From Stappia albiluteola (GTDB lineage: Bacteria; Pseudomonadota; Alphaproteobacteria; Rhizobiales; Stappiaceae): a stretch of DNA of 64,000 bases. The stretch covers positions 1 to 64,000 of the forward strand of contig NZ_JACFXV010000061.1 of assembly GCF_014050225.1 (NCBI RefSeq). The letters run 5' to 3'. The notes below the pieces were generated by a model. It had not been told where the DNA came from. It made no database searches and saw only the letters and a program-made list of their open reading frames with translations. This document shows, one piece after another, positions 1 through 9,280 of the stretch. Positions within the stretch are counted from its first letter, which is position 1; the number at the start of each line of letters is the position of its first letter. Both the position numbers and the translations under genes were made by a program.

Positions 1-1785
1 AGCACGGTTTCGGCCGGCGGAGCACCGGTGGCGGTGGGTGCTGCGACGGTGATTGCCGGCGCCTATGGCACGCTGACGATCAACTCGGACGGCAGCTACA
101 GCTATGTGGCCGATCAGGCCGCGGCGCAGGGGCTGGGTGTCGGCGAGGCGGTGGACGACGTCTTCACCTATGAAGTGTCGGACGGAAACGGTGGAACCGA
201 CACGGCAACGCTGACGGTGACGGTGACGGGTGCGAATGACGCCCCGGTGATCACCTCGTCCGCCTCGTTCTCGGTCGACGAGAACACGACCGCCGTAGGA
301 ACGGTTGCGGCGACCGACGCGGACACGAATGACACCGTCAGCTATTCGATCAGCGGCGGTGCCGATGGGGCGCTGTTTACGATTGATGGCGCGACGGGCG
401 AGTTGAGCTTCATTGCGTCGCCCGATTTCGATGCGCCGGGCGATGCCGGTGCCGACAATGTCTACGAGGTCGAGGTCACGGCATCGGACGGCAATGGCGG
501 CACGTCGGTGCAGACGATTTCGGTGACGGTCGGCGACGTCAACGAGGCGCCGACGGACATCACGCTGTCGAATGCGAGCGTCGAGGAGAACTCGACCAAT
601 GGCACGGTGGTCGGCACGCTGGGCGCCGCCGATCCGGATGCGGGCGAGAGCTTCACCTATACGCTGCTGGATAATGCCGGCGGGCGCTTCGCCATTGTCG
701 GCAACGAGCTTCGCGTGGCGGATGGCGGTTTGCTGGATTTCGAGACGGCCACCAGCCATCAGGTGACCGTGGAGGTCGAGGACAGCGCCGGCAACACCCG
801 GCAGGAGACCTTCACCCTCAGCGTGACGGATGCCAATGACAATCCGGTCGCGGTCGCCGATGCGAATTCGGCGACGGAAGACGGTCCGGCCATTGCGGGC
901 AACGTACTGACCAACGATACGGATGCCGACGGCAATCCGCTTTCGGTGAGCACGGTTTCGGCCGGCGGGGCGCCGGTGGCGGTGGGTGTGGCAACGGTGA
1001 TTGCCGGTGCCTATGGCACGCTGACGATCAACGCGGACGGCAGCTACAGCTATGTGGCCGATCAGGCCGCGGCGCAGGGGCTGGGTGTCGGTGAGGCGGC
1101 GGACGATGTCTTCACCTATGAAGTGTCGGACGGCAATCGTGGGATCGACACGGCGACGCTGACGGTGACGGTGACGGGTGCGAATGACGCCCCGGTGATC
1201 ACCTCGTCCGCCTCGTTCTCGGTCGACGAGAACACGACCGCCGTAGGGGCGGTTGCGGCGACCGACGCGGACACGAATGACACCGTCAGCTATTCGATCA
1301 CGGGTGGCGCGGACAGAACGTTGTTTGCGATCGATGCCAATTCCGGTGCTTTGCGGTTCCTCGGTGCTCCGGACTTCGAGGCGCCGGGCGATGCCGGCGG
1401 CGACAACGTCTACGAGGTCGAGGTCACGGCATCGGACGGCAACGGCGGCACGTCGGTGCAGACGATTTCGGTGACGGTCGGCGACATCAACGAGGCGCCG
1501 ACGGACATCACGCTGTCGAATGCGAGCGTCGAGGAGAACTCGGCCAACGGCACGGTGGTCGGCACGCTGGGCGCCGCCGATCCGGATGCCGGCGAGACTT
1601 TCCTCTACACGCTGCTGGATAATGCCGGCGGGCGCTTCGCCATTGTCGGCAATGAGTTGCGTGTGGCGGATGGCGGTTTGCTGGATTTCGAGACGGCCAC
1701 CAGCCATCAGGTGACCGTGGAGGTGCGCGACAGCGCCGGCAATACGCGGCAGGAGACCTTCACCGTCAGCGTGTCGGATGTCGAC
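1..1785 (+). repeat. Two tandem 948-bp coding repeats in the adhesin gene
   Basis: The first base of the window matches base 949, and the match continues in frame to about 1785 at high nucleotide identity, including many synonymous positions. The period is 948 bp (316 residues): one VCBS unit, one cadherin-like unit and one further cadherin-like unit. Because the window starts inside the array, more copies may lie to the left. Near-identity at the DNA level points to recent duplication or gene conversion and makes the gene prone to repeat-number change and misassembly. Confidence 0.9.
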
Positions 1786-3852
1786 GAGGCCACGCCGCCA
1801 TCGCCGATGACGCAGCCGCCCGCAGACACGAGCGGAATTAATGGTGTTAACGGCTTTGTGGTCAATGGGGTCGCCGGCGGCGACGAAAGCGGCATATCCG
1901 TCGCTTCCGCCGGGGACATCAATGGCGACGGCTTTGATGACATTATTATCGGCGCACCCGGGAATGGGGCCGGCCACAGCTATGTCGTCTTCGGCAAGGC
2001 CGATTTCAGCGGGTCGGCAACGATCAACGCCGGATCGCTTGGCAGTTCCGGTTTCACGATCAACGGCGTCGCTTCCGCGGACCGGGCAGGCATGGCTGTA
2101 TCGTCGGCAGGGGACGTCAATGGCGACGGTATCGCCGACCTGATCATTGGCGCTAACGATGCGAATGGCGCTGCCGGGCGGAGCTACGTCGTCTTCGGCG
2201 GTGCCGGTATCGGAGCCGGAGGGACGATCAACCTGTCGACCCTCAACGGGATGAACGGCTTCGTGCTGAATGGCATAGCTGCGGGAGACGAAAGCGGCAT
2301 ATCCGTCTCTTCCGCCGGGGATGTGAACGGCGACGGCATCGACGATCTGATCATCGGCGCGAACCGGGCAGATCCATCCGGCAGGACGAATGCCGGCCAA
2401 AGCTATGTCGTGTTCGGCGATGCGGGCATCGGCAGCACCGGTTCGATCAATCTTTCGTCCTTGAACGGGGCGATCGGCTTCAGGCTGAATGGCGGGGCCG
2501 CCGAGCGATCCGGAATATCGGTTGCATCGGCGGGCGATATCAATGGCGATGGCATTGACGATCTAATCGTGGGAGCCAATTTCCACGATGACCCCGATCG
2601 CGATGGTGCTGCCTATATCATCTTTGGCGGGCAGAATTTCTCTGCGGATTTCGATCTCACGACCGTCAACGGCACCAACGGGTTCCGCCTCGATGGCTTC
2701 AACGGGGGAAGAGCGGGCCGCTCGGTATCCTCCGCGGGGGATATCGACGGCGACGGCATTGATGACTTCATCATCGGAGCCCCCAATGGCGGCGATACAA
2801 CCTTCGACAATAACGGTCATGCCTACGTGGTGTTTGGCGGCCAGAATTTCGCATCCATAGCGGCGGGAGACGGTGCCGTAGACCTTGCCCAGATAAACGC
2901 CACCGGCTCATCGGGCCAGCTACGAGGTTTCCGCATCGAGGGTACCGTTAATTTCGATGCCGTCGGTAATTCGGTTGCCTCCGCCGGCGACATCAACGGC
3001 GATGGCATAGGAGACCTGATTGTTGGCGCCGATAACGCCAATGGGCGTGCCTATGTCGTGTTCGGCGGGCAATCCTTTGCCAGCGTCATAGATGCAGACA
3101 CAATCGGCGGAAGCGGACCGGACGGCTTCGTTCTCAATGGCCTGAATAACGGCGATCGTTTTGGCTATTCGGTTTCTTCGGCCGGCGATGTGAATGGCGA
3201 TGGCTTCGATGACCTCCTCATCGGAGCAAGGAGCGCAGACCCGAACGGAGCATCGAGCGGACAGAGCTACGTCATTTTCGGCGGCAATTTCAGCGGTGGC
3301 GTCAGCGTCGGCACCAGCGGGGCCGATACGCTGGTCGGCACATCGGCGGCCAATCAGCTGGTCGGCGGGCTTGGCAATGACACGCTGACCGGCAATGGCG
3401 GCGCGGATGTGCTGTCGGGCGGCGCCGGAAACGATGTGCTGGCGATTTCCGATGGCAGCTTCCGGCATATCGACGGCGGTAGCGGCAATGACACGCTGCG
3501 CTTCGACGCGCCGATCGATCTGGACCTGACGGCGATCTCCAACAACAGGATCGAAGGCATCGAGACGATCGACCTGGGCCAGGATGGCGGCAGCAGCAGG
3601 CTGACGCTCAGCGCCGAGGATGTGTTCGATATCAACGACACCGGCGGCAATGTCCTGACGATCCTGGGCGACGGCGGAGACGCGGTCGATCTTGCCGCTC
3701 TGACGGGGGGACACCCGCAGGCCGGTGGAGCCTGGGTCAATGCCGGCGATATCGGGGGCGGGCTGACCGGCTACGAGTATCACCTTGGTGCGGATACCCT
3801 GGCGATCGTGCGGATCGACAGCGACATCCAGGTGCAGACCAATGTGGTGTAG
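1..3852 (+). CDS. Giant VCBS/cadherin-FG-GAP-RTX adhesin, 5' end missing
   Basis: The reading frame is open to the left edge, so only the last 1283 residues are seen. Residues 1-597 are two long cadherin/VCBS-type units (motifs such as TEDG, YGTLTINSDGSYSY, VDENT) repeated with a 948 bp period. Residues about 613-1100 hold seven FG-GAP (integrin-alpha-like) repeats of about 70 residues, each with a SAGD(I/V)NGDG(I/F)DD calcium-binding loop and a YVVFG strand. Residues about 1101-1165 carry RTX nonapeptides (GGLGNDTLTG, GGAGNDVLA). The last 100 residues look like an uncleaved C-terminal type I secretion signal. No cysteines are seen. The type I exporter genes lie just downstream on the same strand, so it is probably their substrate: a secreted, Ca2+-stabilised surface or biofilm adhesin. 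Function is inferred from domains; the family is clear. Confidence 0.93.
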   Translation, partial: STVSAGGAPVAVGAATVIAGAYGTLTINSDGSYSYVADQAAAQGLGVGEAVDDVFTYEVSDGNGGTDTATLTVTVTGANDAPVITSSASFSVDENTTAVGTVAATDADTNDTVSYSISGGADGALFTIDGATGELSFIASPDFDAPGDAGADNVYEVEVTASDGNGGTSVQTISVTVGDVNEAPTDITLSNASVEENSTNGTVVGTLGAADPDAGESFTYTLLDNAGGRFAIVGNELRVADGGLLDFETATSHQVTVEVEDSAGNTRQETFTLSVTDANDNPVAVADANSATEDGPAIAGNVLTNDTDADGNPLSVSTVSAGGAPVAVGVATVIAGAYGTLTINADGSYSYVADQAAAQGLGVGEAADDVFTYEVSDGNRGIDTATLTVTVTGANDAPVITSSASFSVDENTTAVGAVAATDADTNDTVSYSITGGADRTLFAIDANSGALRFLGAPDFEAPGDAGGDNVYEVEVTASDGNGGTSVQTISVTVGDINEAPTDITLSNASVEENSANGTVVGTLGAADPDAGETFLYTLLDNAGGRFAIVGNELRVADGGLLDFETATSHQVTVEVRDSAGNTRQETFTVSVSDVDEATPPSPMTQPPADTSGINGVNGFVVNGVAGGDESGISVASAGDINGDGFDDIIIGAPGNGAGHSYVVFGKADFSGSATINAGSLGSSGFTINGVASADRAGMAVSSAGDVNGDGIADLIIGANDANGAAGRSYVVFGGAGIGAGGTINLSTLNGMNGFVLNGIAAGDESGISVSSAGDVNGDGIDDLIIGANRADPSGRTNAGQSYVVFGDAGIGSTGSINLSSLNGAIGFRLNGGAAERSGISVASAGDINGDGIDDLIVGANFHDDPDRDGAAYIIFGGQNFSADFDLTTVNGTNGFRLDGFNGGRAGRSVSSAGDIDGDGIDDFIIGAPNGGDTTFDNNGHAYVVFGGQNFASIAAGDGAVDLAQINATGSSGQLRGFRIEGTVNFDAVGNSVASAGDINGDGIGDLIVGADNANGRAYVVFGGQSFASVIDADTIGGSGPDGFVLNGLNNGDRFGYSVSSAGDVNGDGFDDLLIGARSADPNGASSGQSYVIFGGNFSGGVSVGTSGADTLVGTSAANQLVGGLGNDTLTGNGGADVLSGGAGNDVLAISDGSFRHIDGGSGNDTLRFDAPIDLDLTAISNNRIEGIETIDLGQDGGSSRLTLSAEDVFDINDTGGNVLTILGDGGDAVDLAALTGGHPQAGGAWVNAGDIGGGLTGYEYHLGADTLAIVRIDSDIQVQTNVV

Positions 3853-3891
3853 GCACGCGCTGCGAGGCCTGCTGGAAATTCGGGGAACGGC

Positions 3892-4968
3892 TTGAACACA
3901 CAGGCGCAGCGCTTCGAGATCACCACCTCGCGGCAGTTCGAGGCGTGGCTCGCGGAAAGCCGGGCCAGCCTTGCCTTCTCGACCTACCAGGCCGGGATGG
4001 TGATGCTGATCGGCACCAATGCCGACGGGCGGCTCAGCCTGTTCAATCGCCAGCTCGATCGGGCGATGGGGCTGACGATCAGCGGAGGCACCCTCTATGC
4101 GGCGAGCCTTTACCAGCTGCACCGCTTCGAGAACCTGCTGCCGGCCGGAGCCACGACGGGGGAGGGCTTCGATCAGGTCCTCGCGCCGCGCTTCAGTTAC
4201 GTGACCGGCGACCTCGACATCCATGATATCGGCGTGGAGGCGGATGGCGGCGCGATCTTCGTCAACAGCCTGTTTTCCTGTCTTGCGCGACCGAGCATGA
4301 CGCACAGCTTCAAGCCGGTCTGGAAGCCCGCCTTCATCAGCCGGCTGGCGGCGGAAGACCGCTGCCACCTGAACGGGCTGGCCATGGAAGACGGCACCGC
4401 GCGCTATGTCACGGCGATCTCGGCAACGGACACGGCGGACGGGTGGCGCGACAACCGGCGGGACGGCGGCGTCGTGATCGATGTCGCAAGCGGCGAGACG
4501 GTGGCGGCGGGCTTCTCCATGCCGCATTCGCCACGGCTTCATCAGGGCCGGTTGTGGCTGCACGACAGCGGCACGGGGCGCTTCGGCACCGTCGATATCG
4601 CCAGCGGCCGGTTCGATGAAGTCGCCTTCTGTCCGGGATATCTGCGCGGTCTGACCTTCGTGGGCGACTACGCGGTGATGGGCCTTTCCCTGCCGCGAGA
4701 CAGCAAGACCTTCTCGGGGCTTGCCCTGGACGAGGCGCTCGCTGCCCGCAAGGTGGAGCCGCGCGCGGCGATCTATGTCGTCGATCTCCGGACGGGAGAT
4801 GTCGCGCACTGGGCCCGACTGCACGGAATCGTGACGGAACTCTATGACGTTGCGGCGTTGCGGGGCGTGCGGAAGCCGATGATGGTGGGGTTCAAGTCGG
4901 ACGAAATTCGTCGGCTCATTTCGGTCGACGACGCCGAGCAGCTCGACAAGAGGGTGACGCTGCAATAG
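3892..4968 (+). CDS. TIGR03032/DUF4915 family protein
   Basis: This 358-residue protein has the hallmarks of the TIGR03032 family: an N-terminal block with STYQAGMVMLIG, the RCHLNGLAMEDG block near residue 160, and SPRLHQGRLWLHDSGTG near residue 210. Repeated four-strand patterns suggest a beta-propeller. No signal peptide or membrane segment is seen, so it is probably cytoplasmic. The start is a TTG at 3892 preceded by a weak GGGGA; the next in-frame ATG lies inside the conserved block. It lies between the RTX adhesin and its exporter, 39 bp after the first and 26 bp before the second, so it is probably co-transcribed. The molecular function is not known; a role in making or exporting the adhesin is inferred from position only. 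Confidence 0.82.
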   Translation: MNTQAQRFEITTSRQFEAWLAESRASLAFSTYQAGMVMLIGTNADGRLSLFNRQLDRAMGLTISGGTLYAASLYQLHRFENLLPAGATTGEGFDQVLAPRFSYVTGDLDIHDIGVEADGGAIFVNSLFSCLARPSMTHSFKPVWKPAFISRLAAEDRCHLNGLAMEDGTARYVTAISATDTADGWRDNRRDGGVVIDVASGETVAAGFSMPHSPRLHQGRLWLHDSGTGRFGTVDIASGRFDEVAFCPGYLRGLTFVGDYAVMGLSLPRDSKTFSGLALDEALAARKVEPRAAIYVVDLRTGDVAHWARLHGIVTELYDVAALRGVRKPMMVGFKSDEIRRLISVDDAEQLDKRVTLQ

Positions 4969-4994
4969 GCGCGTGAAAGAGGTTTGTCCGGGCG

Positions 4995-7163
4995 ATGGCG
5001 AACGAGGCGACTGACGGCGCGGCGAGAGAGGTGTCCCTGGTGGAGGACGCCGTCTCGCTTGCCGATGCCCTGTCCGCCATCGCCGGTCATTTCGGCATCC
5101 GAAGATCGGCCGGCGCCTTGAAGACCGGCTTTCCCCTGACGCAATCGGGAGACATTCCTGAGGAGCGGCTGGCGGATGCCGCGGAGCGGGTCGGACTGAC
5201 TTGCCGGGTGGCGGACCGCCGACGCCTGACACCGCTCGACATGCCGGCGATCGCGGTGGACGATGGCATGGGCCCTGACGTCATCACGCAGATCGCCGGG
5301 GGCAGGGGCGAGCCTTCCTTCGTCACAAGCATGCGCCGGGGTCGGGTTGCGGCGGCCGACTATTTTCGCGGCTTCGACGGGCGTCTCTACAGTTTCTCGG
5401 ACGATGCATCCGCCGTCTCCGATGGCCGCGTGAGCGAGCGGTCGCTCGGGCAACTGATCCGCTCCAGCCTGTGGGCCAATCGCAGCATCTACGGCCAGAT
5501 CCTGATCGGCACCTTCGCGGTGAACCTGCTCGGCCTGTCGATCCCGCTCTTCATCATGAACGTCTACGACCGGGTGGTGCCGACCCAGGCGCTGGAATCG
5601 CTGTGGGTGCTTTCCATCGGCGTCGTGCTGGCAGGGCTGTTCGATGTCGGCTTGCGTCAGCTTCGCGGTTACCTGACCGACGTGGCCGGGCGCCGCATGG
5701 ACGTCGTGCTGGGCAACCGGGTGATCGACCACCTGCTGCAGGCCCGATTCGACCATGTGCGGGCGTCGTCGGGCAGCATCGCCCATTCGGTGCGCGAGCT
5801 CGATTCCTTGCGGGAGTTTTTCAACTCAAGCACGCTGGTCGCCCTGGGCGACCTGCCGTTCCTGGCGCTATTCCTCTTCATTCTATGGCTGGTTGCCGGG
5901 CCGCTTGCCTTCGTCCCGATGGTGGGCATCCCGCTGATCCTGCTGACGAGCCTTGCCCTGCAGCCGCTGATCATCGCCCATATGAACCGCGCGCATCGCA
6001 ACGCCGCCAACAGGAATTCGGTGCTTTTCGATATCCTGAGCGGCCTTGAGACGCTGAAATCGATGGGTGCGGAGAGCTTTGCCGCGAGGCGATGGGAAAA
6101 GGCGCATGCCGCCAACCTGAGCTCGGCCGTGCCCATCCGGGGCCTGTCGCTGCTGAACGCCAACCTGATCCTTGCCGGGCAGGTGGCCATCACGGTGATC
6201 ATGGTGATCTACGGCGTCTATGGCATTGCCCGCGGCGAACTGAGCCAGGGCGCGCTGATTGCCGCCATCCTGTTGAGTGGGCGCGCGATGGCGCCCGTCG
6301 GCCAGCTCGTGCAGGCGATCGGCCGGCTGCACGGCGCGGTGATCGCCTACCGCGCCCTGAAGCCGCTGGTGGAAGCGCCGGTGGAACGGCCTGCGGGCGA
6401 GCATTTCATTCAGCCGGAACAGGTCAGCGGCGCGATCCGCTTCAATGCGGTCGACTTCGCCTATCCGGCGCCTCCCGGTCAGAAGGGCATGATGCAGCCG
6501 ACGGTGAAGGTGCTTTCGGCTTTCAGCCTGACTATCCGGGCCGGGGAAAAGATCGCGATCGTCGGTCCGATCGGTTCGGGAAAGACCACGCTGGTGAAAC
6601 TCGTGCTCGGGCTTTACCGCGCCTCCAGCGGGCGGGTGCTCGTCGACGACCTCGACGTCGCGCGCATCGAGCCGGCGGAGCTTCGCCGCGCAATCGGCTA
6701 TGTGCCGCAGGTGCCGCAATTCTTTCAGGGAACGATCCGCGACAACCTGATCCTTCATCATCCCGGTGCCAGCGACCGGGAGATTCTCGCGGCGATGCAG
6801 GGCGCGGGAGCGGCAGGCTGGCTGCAGCAGTGTCCGCTGGGGCTTGATCAGCCCGTCGGAGAGCACGGAAGCGCCTTGTCCGGCGGCCAGCGCCAGTCGT
6901 TGGCGCTCGCGCGGGCGCTGCTCAAGGATCCGCCGATCCTGCTTCTCGACGAGCCGACAAGCCAGCTCGACAGCCGCACCGAGGCTGCGTTCATCGAGCA
7001 CCTGAAAAGCGTGGCGGCGGAGCGCACGCTGCTGGTGGTGACACACCGGCCGGCCCTGCTTTCGCTGGTCGACAGGCTCGTCGTGGTCGACCGGGGCCAG
7101 ATCGCGGCGGAAGGCCCCAAGCAAGACGTCCTGCGCCGGCTCGGACAGGGAACTGCGGCGTGA
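4995..7163 (+). CDS. Type I secretion ABC exporter (LapB/RtxB-like permease-ATPase)
   Basis: This is the inner-membrane ABC exporter of a type I secretion system, 722 residues, usual length for the family. Residues about 20-140 resemble a C39-peptidase-like domain but lack the catalytic cysteine motif, so it would dock the substrate and not cut it. About residues 160-440 form the transmembrane domain. The nucleotide-binding domain has Walker A GPIGSGKTT (about residue 524), signature LSGGQRQSLALARA (about 628) and Walker B ILLLDEPTSQLD. It overlaps the HlyD gene by 4 bp (GTGA). Its likely substrate is the RTX adhesin upstream. No outer-membrane TolC gene lies in the window, so that partner is encoded elsewhere. 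Confidence 0.93.
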   Translation: MANEATDGAAREVSLVEDAVSLADALSAIAGHFGIRRSAGALKTGFPLTQSGDIPEERLADAAERVGLTCRVADRRRLTPLDMPAIAVDDGMGPDVITQIAGGRGEPSFVTSMRRGRVAAADYFRGFDGRLYSFSDDASAVSDGRVSERSLGQLIRSSLWANRSIYGQILIGTFAVNLLGLSIPLFIMNVYDRVVPTQALESLWVLSIGVVLAGLFDVGLRQLRGYLTDVAGRRMDVVLGNRVIDHLLQARFDHVRASSGSIAHSVRELDSLREFFNSSTLVALGDLPFLALFLFILWLVAGPLAFVPMVGIPLILLTSLALQPLIIAHMNRAHRNAANRNSVLFDILSGLETLKSMGAESFAARRWEKAHAANLSSAVPIRGLSLLNANLILAGQVAITVIMVIYGVYGIARGELSQGALIAAILLSGRAMAPVGQLVQAIGRLHGAVIAYRALKPLVEAPVERPAGEHFIQPEQVSGAIRFNAVDFAYPAPPGQKGMMQPTVKVLSAFSLTIRAGEKIAIVGPIGSGKTTLVKLVLGLYRASSGRVLVDDLDVARIEPAELRRAIGYVPQVPQFFQGTIRDNLILHHPGASDREILAAMQGAGAAGWLQQCPLGLDQPVGEHGSALSGGQRQSLALARALLKDPPILLLDEPTSQLDSRTEAAFIEHLKSVAAERTLLVVTHRPALLSLVDRLVVVDRGQIAAEGPKQDVLRRLGQGTAA

Positions 7164-8464
7164 AGCGGGAAGTCATCACCTCGACCAGCGCCGCGATGAT
7201 GGCGCCTCCGACCTTCGCGGCGCGGGCGATGATCGTTGCGCTGAGTCTTGCGGTCGCAGCGTTTCTGGCCTGGGCATATTACGCCAGGCTCGACCAGGTG
7301 GTCTTTGCCGAAGGCCGCGTGATCCCCTCCGGCGAAGTGCAGATCGTGCAGAACCTGGAAGGCGGGATCGTCGAGGAAATCCGGATCAAGGCCGGCGACC
7401 ACGTCTCGGCAGGCGATGTGCTGCTGCGGATCGCGGGTACATCCTTGACCGCCGAATTGAACGAAGCGCGCCAGCGGGCCTTCGATCTGGAGGCCAATAT
7501 CGCCCGCCTGACAGCGGAAATCGAAGGCGGCGAGCCGGACTTCCCGGCGGAATTGCGCGAAGCCCGGCCCGATATCGTCGAGCGTGTCGCAAGCCTCTTT
7601 CGAAGCCGGATGCGCGGTCTCCAGGAGAATCTGGCCGCCATCGAAGAGCAGTTGCGCCGCCGCTACGAGGAGCTTTCGACACTGTCGGCGCGTAACGACC
7701 TGCTGCTCGAAAATTACGGCCTTCTGCAGGACGAACTGGAACTGGTCGAACCGCTGCTGGAGCGCGGAGCGGTCAGCCAGGTCGAGGTGCTGCAGCTGCG
7801 CCGGCAGCTCAACGAACTGGAAGGCGAGCGTAAGCAGAACGAGACGGCAATCGCCACCACCGGCGCCCTGATCGCGCAGGGCAAGCAGCAGCGCAGCGAG
7901 GTCCTCAACACCTTCCGGACCGAGGCCATCGAAAAGCGCAACGAGATGAACGCCCAGCTTGCCGGACTGAAGGAGGAGTTGGTCGCCTCTTCCGATCGCG
8001 TCAAGCGCACATCGGTCCGCGCGCCGGCCTCCGGTATCGTCAAGCAGGTTCTCGTCAACACGATCGGTGGCGTCATCCAGCCGGGCATGCCGCTGGTCGA
8101 GCTTGTGCCCCAGGATGACACGCTTGTGGTGGAGGCGCAGATCCGGCCGGAGGACATTGCCTTCCTCTGGGCCGGGCAGCCGGCGAGCGTGCGGCTCACG
8201 GCCTACGACTTCACCATCTACGGCGCTCTCAAGGGGACGCTGGAATATCTGAGCGCGGATACGGTCGCAGACGAAGAGGGGCGACACTATTACATCGGGC
8301 GTATCCGGACGACCGACACCAACCTGCCCCATGCCGACGAAGAACTGCAGATCCTGCCCGGCATGGTTGCGCAGGTCGACCTGCTGACCGGCAAGCGCTC
8401 GATCCTCGATTATCTCCTCAAGCCGGTGAACAGGGCGAGCCATCGTGCCCTGCGTGAGCGCTGA
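7160..8464 (+). CDS. HlyD-family type I secretion periplasmic adaptor
   Basis: A 434-residue membrane-fusion protein of the HlyD/PrsE type. One N-terminal membrane anchor covers about residues 16-38. A lipoyl/barrel half-domain follows (EGRVIPSGEVQIVQNLEGG), then long coiled-coil hairpins (about residues 90-285, rich in Leu, Glu and Arg heptads), then the second half-motif (SVRAPASGIVKQVLVNTIGG) and a C-terminal beta-domain. It links the ABC exporter to an outer-membrane channel. It starts at GTG 7160, overlapping the exporter stop by 4 bp, so translation is coupled. It ends only 7 bp from the convergent kduD gene with no terminator-like hairpin between them. Confidence 0.94.
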   Translation: MKREVITSTSAAMMAPPTFAARAMIVALSLAVAAFLAWAYYARLDQVVFAEGRVIPSGEVQIVQNLEGGIVEEIRIKAGDHVSAGDVLLRIAGTSLTAELNEARQRAFDLEANIARLTAEIEGGEPDFPAELREARPDIVERVASLFRSRMRGLQENLAAIEEQLRRRYEELSTLSARNDLLLENYGLLQDELELVEPLLERGAVSQVEVLQLRRQLNELEGERKQNETAIATTGALIAQGKQQRSEVLNTFRTEAIEKRNEMNAQLAGLKEELVASSDRVKRTSVRAPASGIVKQVLVNTIGGVIQPGMPLVELVPQDDTLVVEAQIRPEDIAFLWAGQPASVRLTAYDFTIYGALKGTLEYLSADTVADEEGRHYYIGRIRTTDTNLPHADEELQILPGMVAQVDLLTGKRSILDYLLKPVNRASHRALRER

Positions 8465-8471
8465 TTTCCGG

Positions 8472-9251
8472 TTATCGCGCCATCCAGCCGCCATCGACCG
8501 TCAGGACGTGGCCGTGGATATAAGCGGCGGCGGGCGAGGCGAGGAAGACGGCGGGCGCGGCGATGTCTTCCGGCCCGCCCCAGCGACCGGCGGGGATGCG
8601 CTCCAGGATCTGGCGGGAGCGGTCCGGGTCGGCGCGAAGGGCCTCGGTGTTGGAGGTCTCGATATAGCCCGGGGCGATGGCGTTGACGGCGATGCCATGC
8701 GGCGCCCACTCATTGGCCAGCGCTTTCGTCAGGCCGGCCACGCCGTGCTTGGCGGCCGCGTAGCCCGGCACGCGGATGCCGCCTTGGAAGGACAGCAGCG
8801 AAGCGATGTTGACGATGCGTCCGCCGCCGTGCGCCAGCATGGATCGGCCTGCCGCCTGACTGAGGTACCAGACGGCATCGAGATTGGTCGAAAGCACGGC
8901 GCGCCAGTCTGCCGCGCCGTGTTCGGCGGCATCGGCGCGGCGGATAATCCCGGCGTTGTTGACAAGGATGTCGAGACCGTTCAAGAGGCCTTCGGCTTCG
9001 TCGATCAGCGCCTGCGCGCCGGCTGCGTCAATCGATGTCAGGTTGGTTGCGATCTGAAGGCCCTGCCTCCCTGCGCGGGAGATGGCCGCCAATGTTTCGT
9101 CGCCGGGCCGGTGATGCGTGGTGATGGCGACATCGGCGCCCGCCTCGGCAAGTGCGACGGCTATCGCCTGGCCAAGGCCGGCCGCGCCGCCCGTCACCAG
9201 GGCTTTACGGCCTTCGAGCGAAAAGGCGCCCTTGATCGTCGTGTCGCTCAT
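8472..9251 (-). CDS. kduD: 2-dehydro-3-deoxy-D-gluconate 5-dehydrogenase (KduD)
   Basis: A 259-residue classical short-chain dehydrogenase that reduces 2,5-diketo-3-deoxygluconate to 2-keto-3-deoxygluconate with NAD(P)H in the breakdown of unsaturated uronates from pectin. The Rossmann motif TGGAAGLG is at residues 20-27, NNAG near 98-101, and the catalytic set is Ser151, Tyr164 and Lys168 (YAAAK). The blocks NAGIIRRADA, IPAGRWGGPEDI and the C-terminus HVLTVDGGWMAR are typical of KduD. The start has a GGGAG site in the 29-bp gap that separates it from a divergent hydrolase. KduI and an unsaturated-uronide hydrolase on the same strand about 8 kb away support the assignment. Confidence 0.9.
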   Translation of the reverse strand: MSDTTIKGAFSLEGRKALVTGGAAGLGQAIAVALAEAGADVAITTHHRPGDETLAAISRAGRQGLQIATNLTSIDAAGAQALIDEAEGLLNGLDILVNNAGIIRRADAAEHGAADWRAVLSTNLDAVWYLSQAAGRSMLAHGGGRIVNIASLLSFQGGIRVPGYAAAKHGVAGLTKALANEWAPHGIAVNAIAPGYIETSNTEALRADPDRSRQILERIPAGRWGGPEDIAAPAVFLASPAAAYIHGHVLTVDGGWMAR

Positions 9252-9280
9252 ATATTGCTCCCTGGAGCTTGAGGAAAAGA

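Noticed and set aside
2920-5232. 770-codon open frame on the minus strand across the adhesin and TIGR03032 genes
   Set aside because: It runs antisense to strongly supported genes and its product is Arg/Pro/His-rich with no family signs. GC-rich third positions make such shadow frames common.
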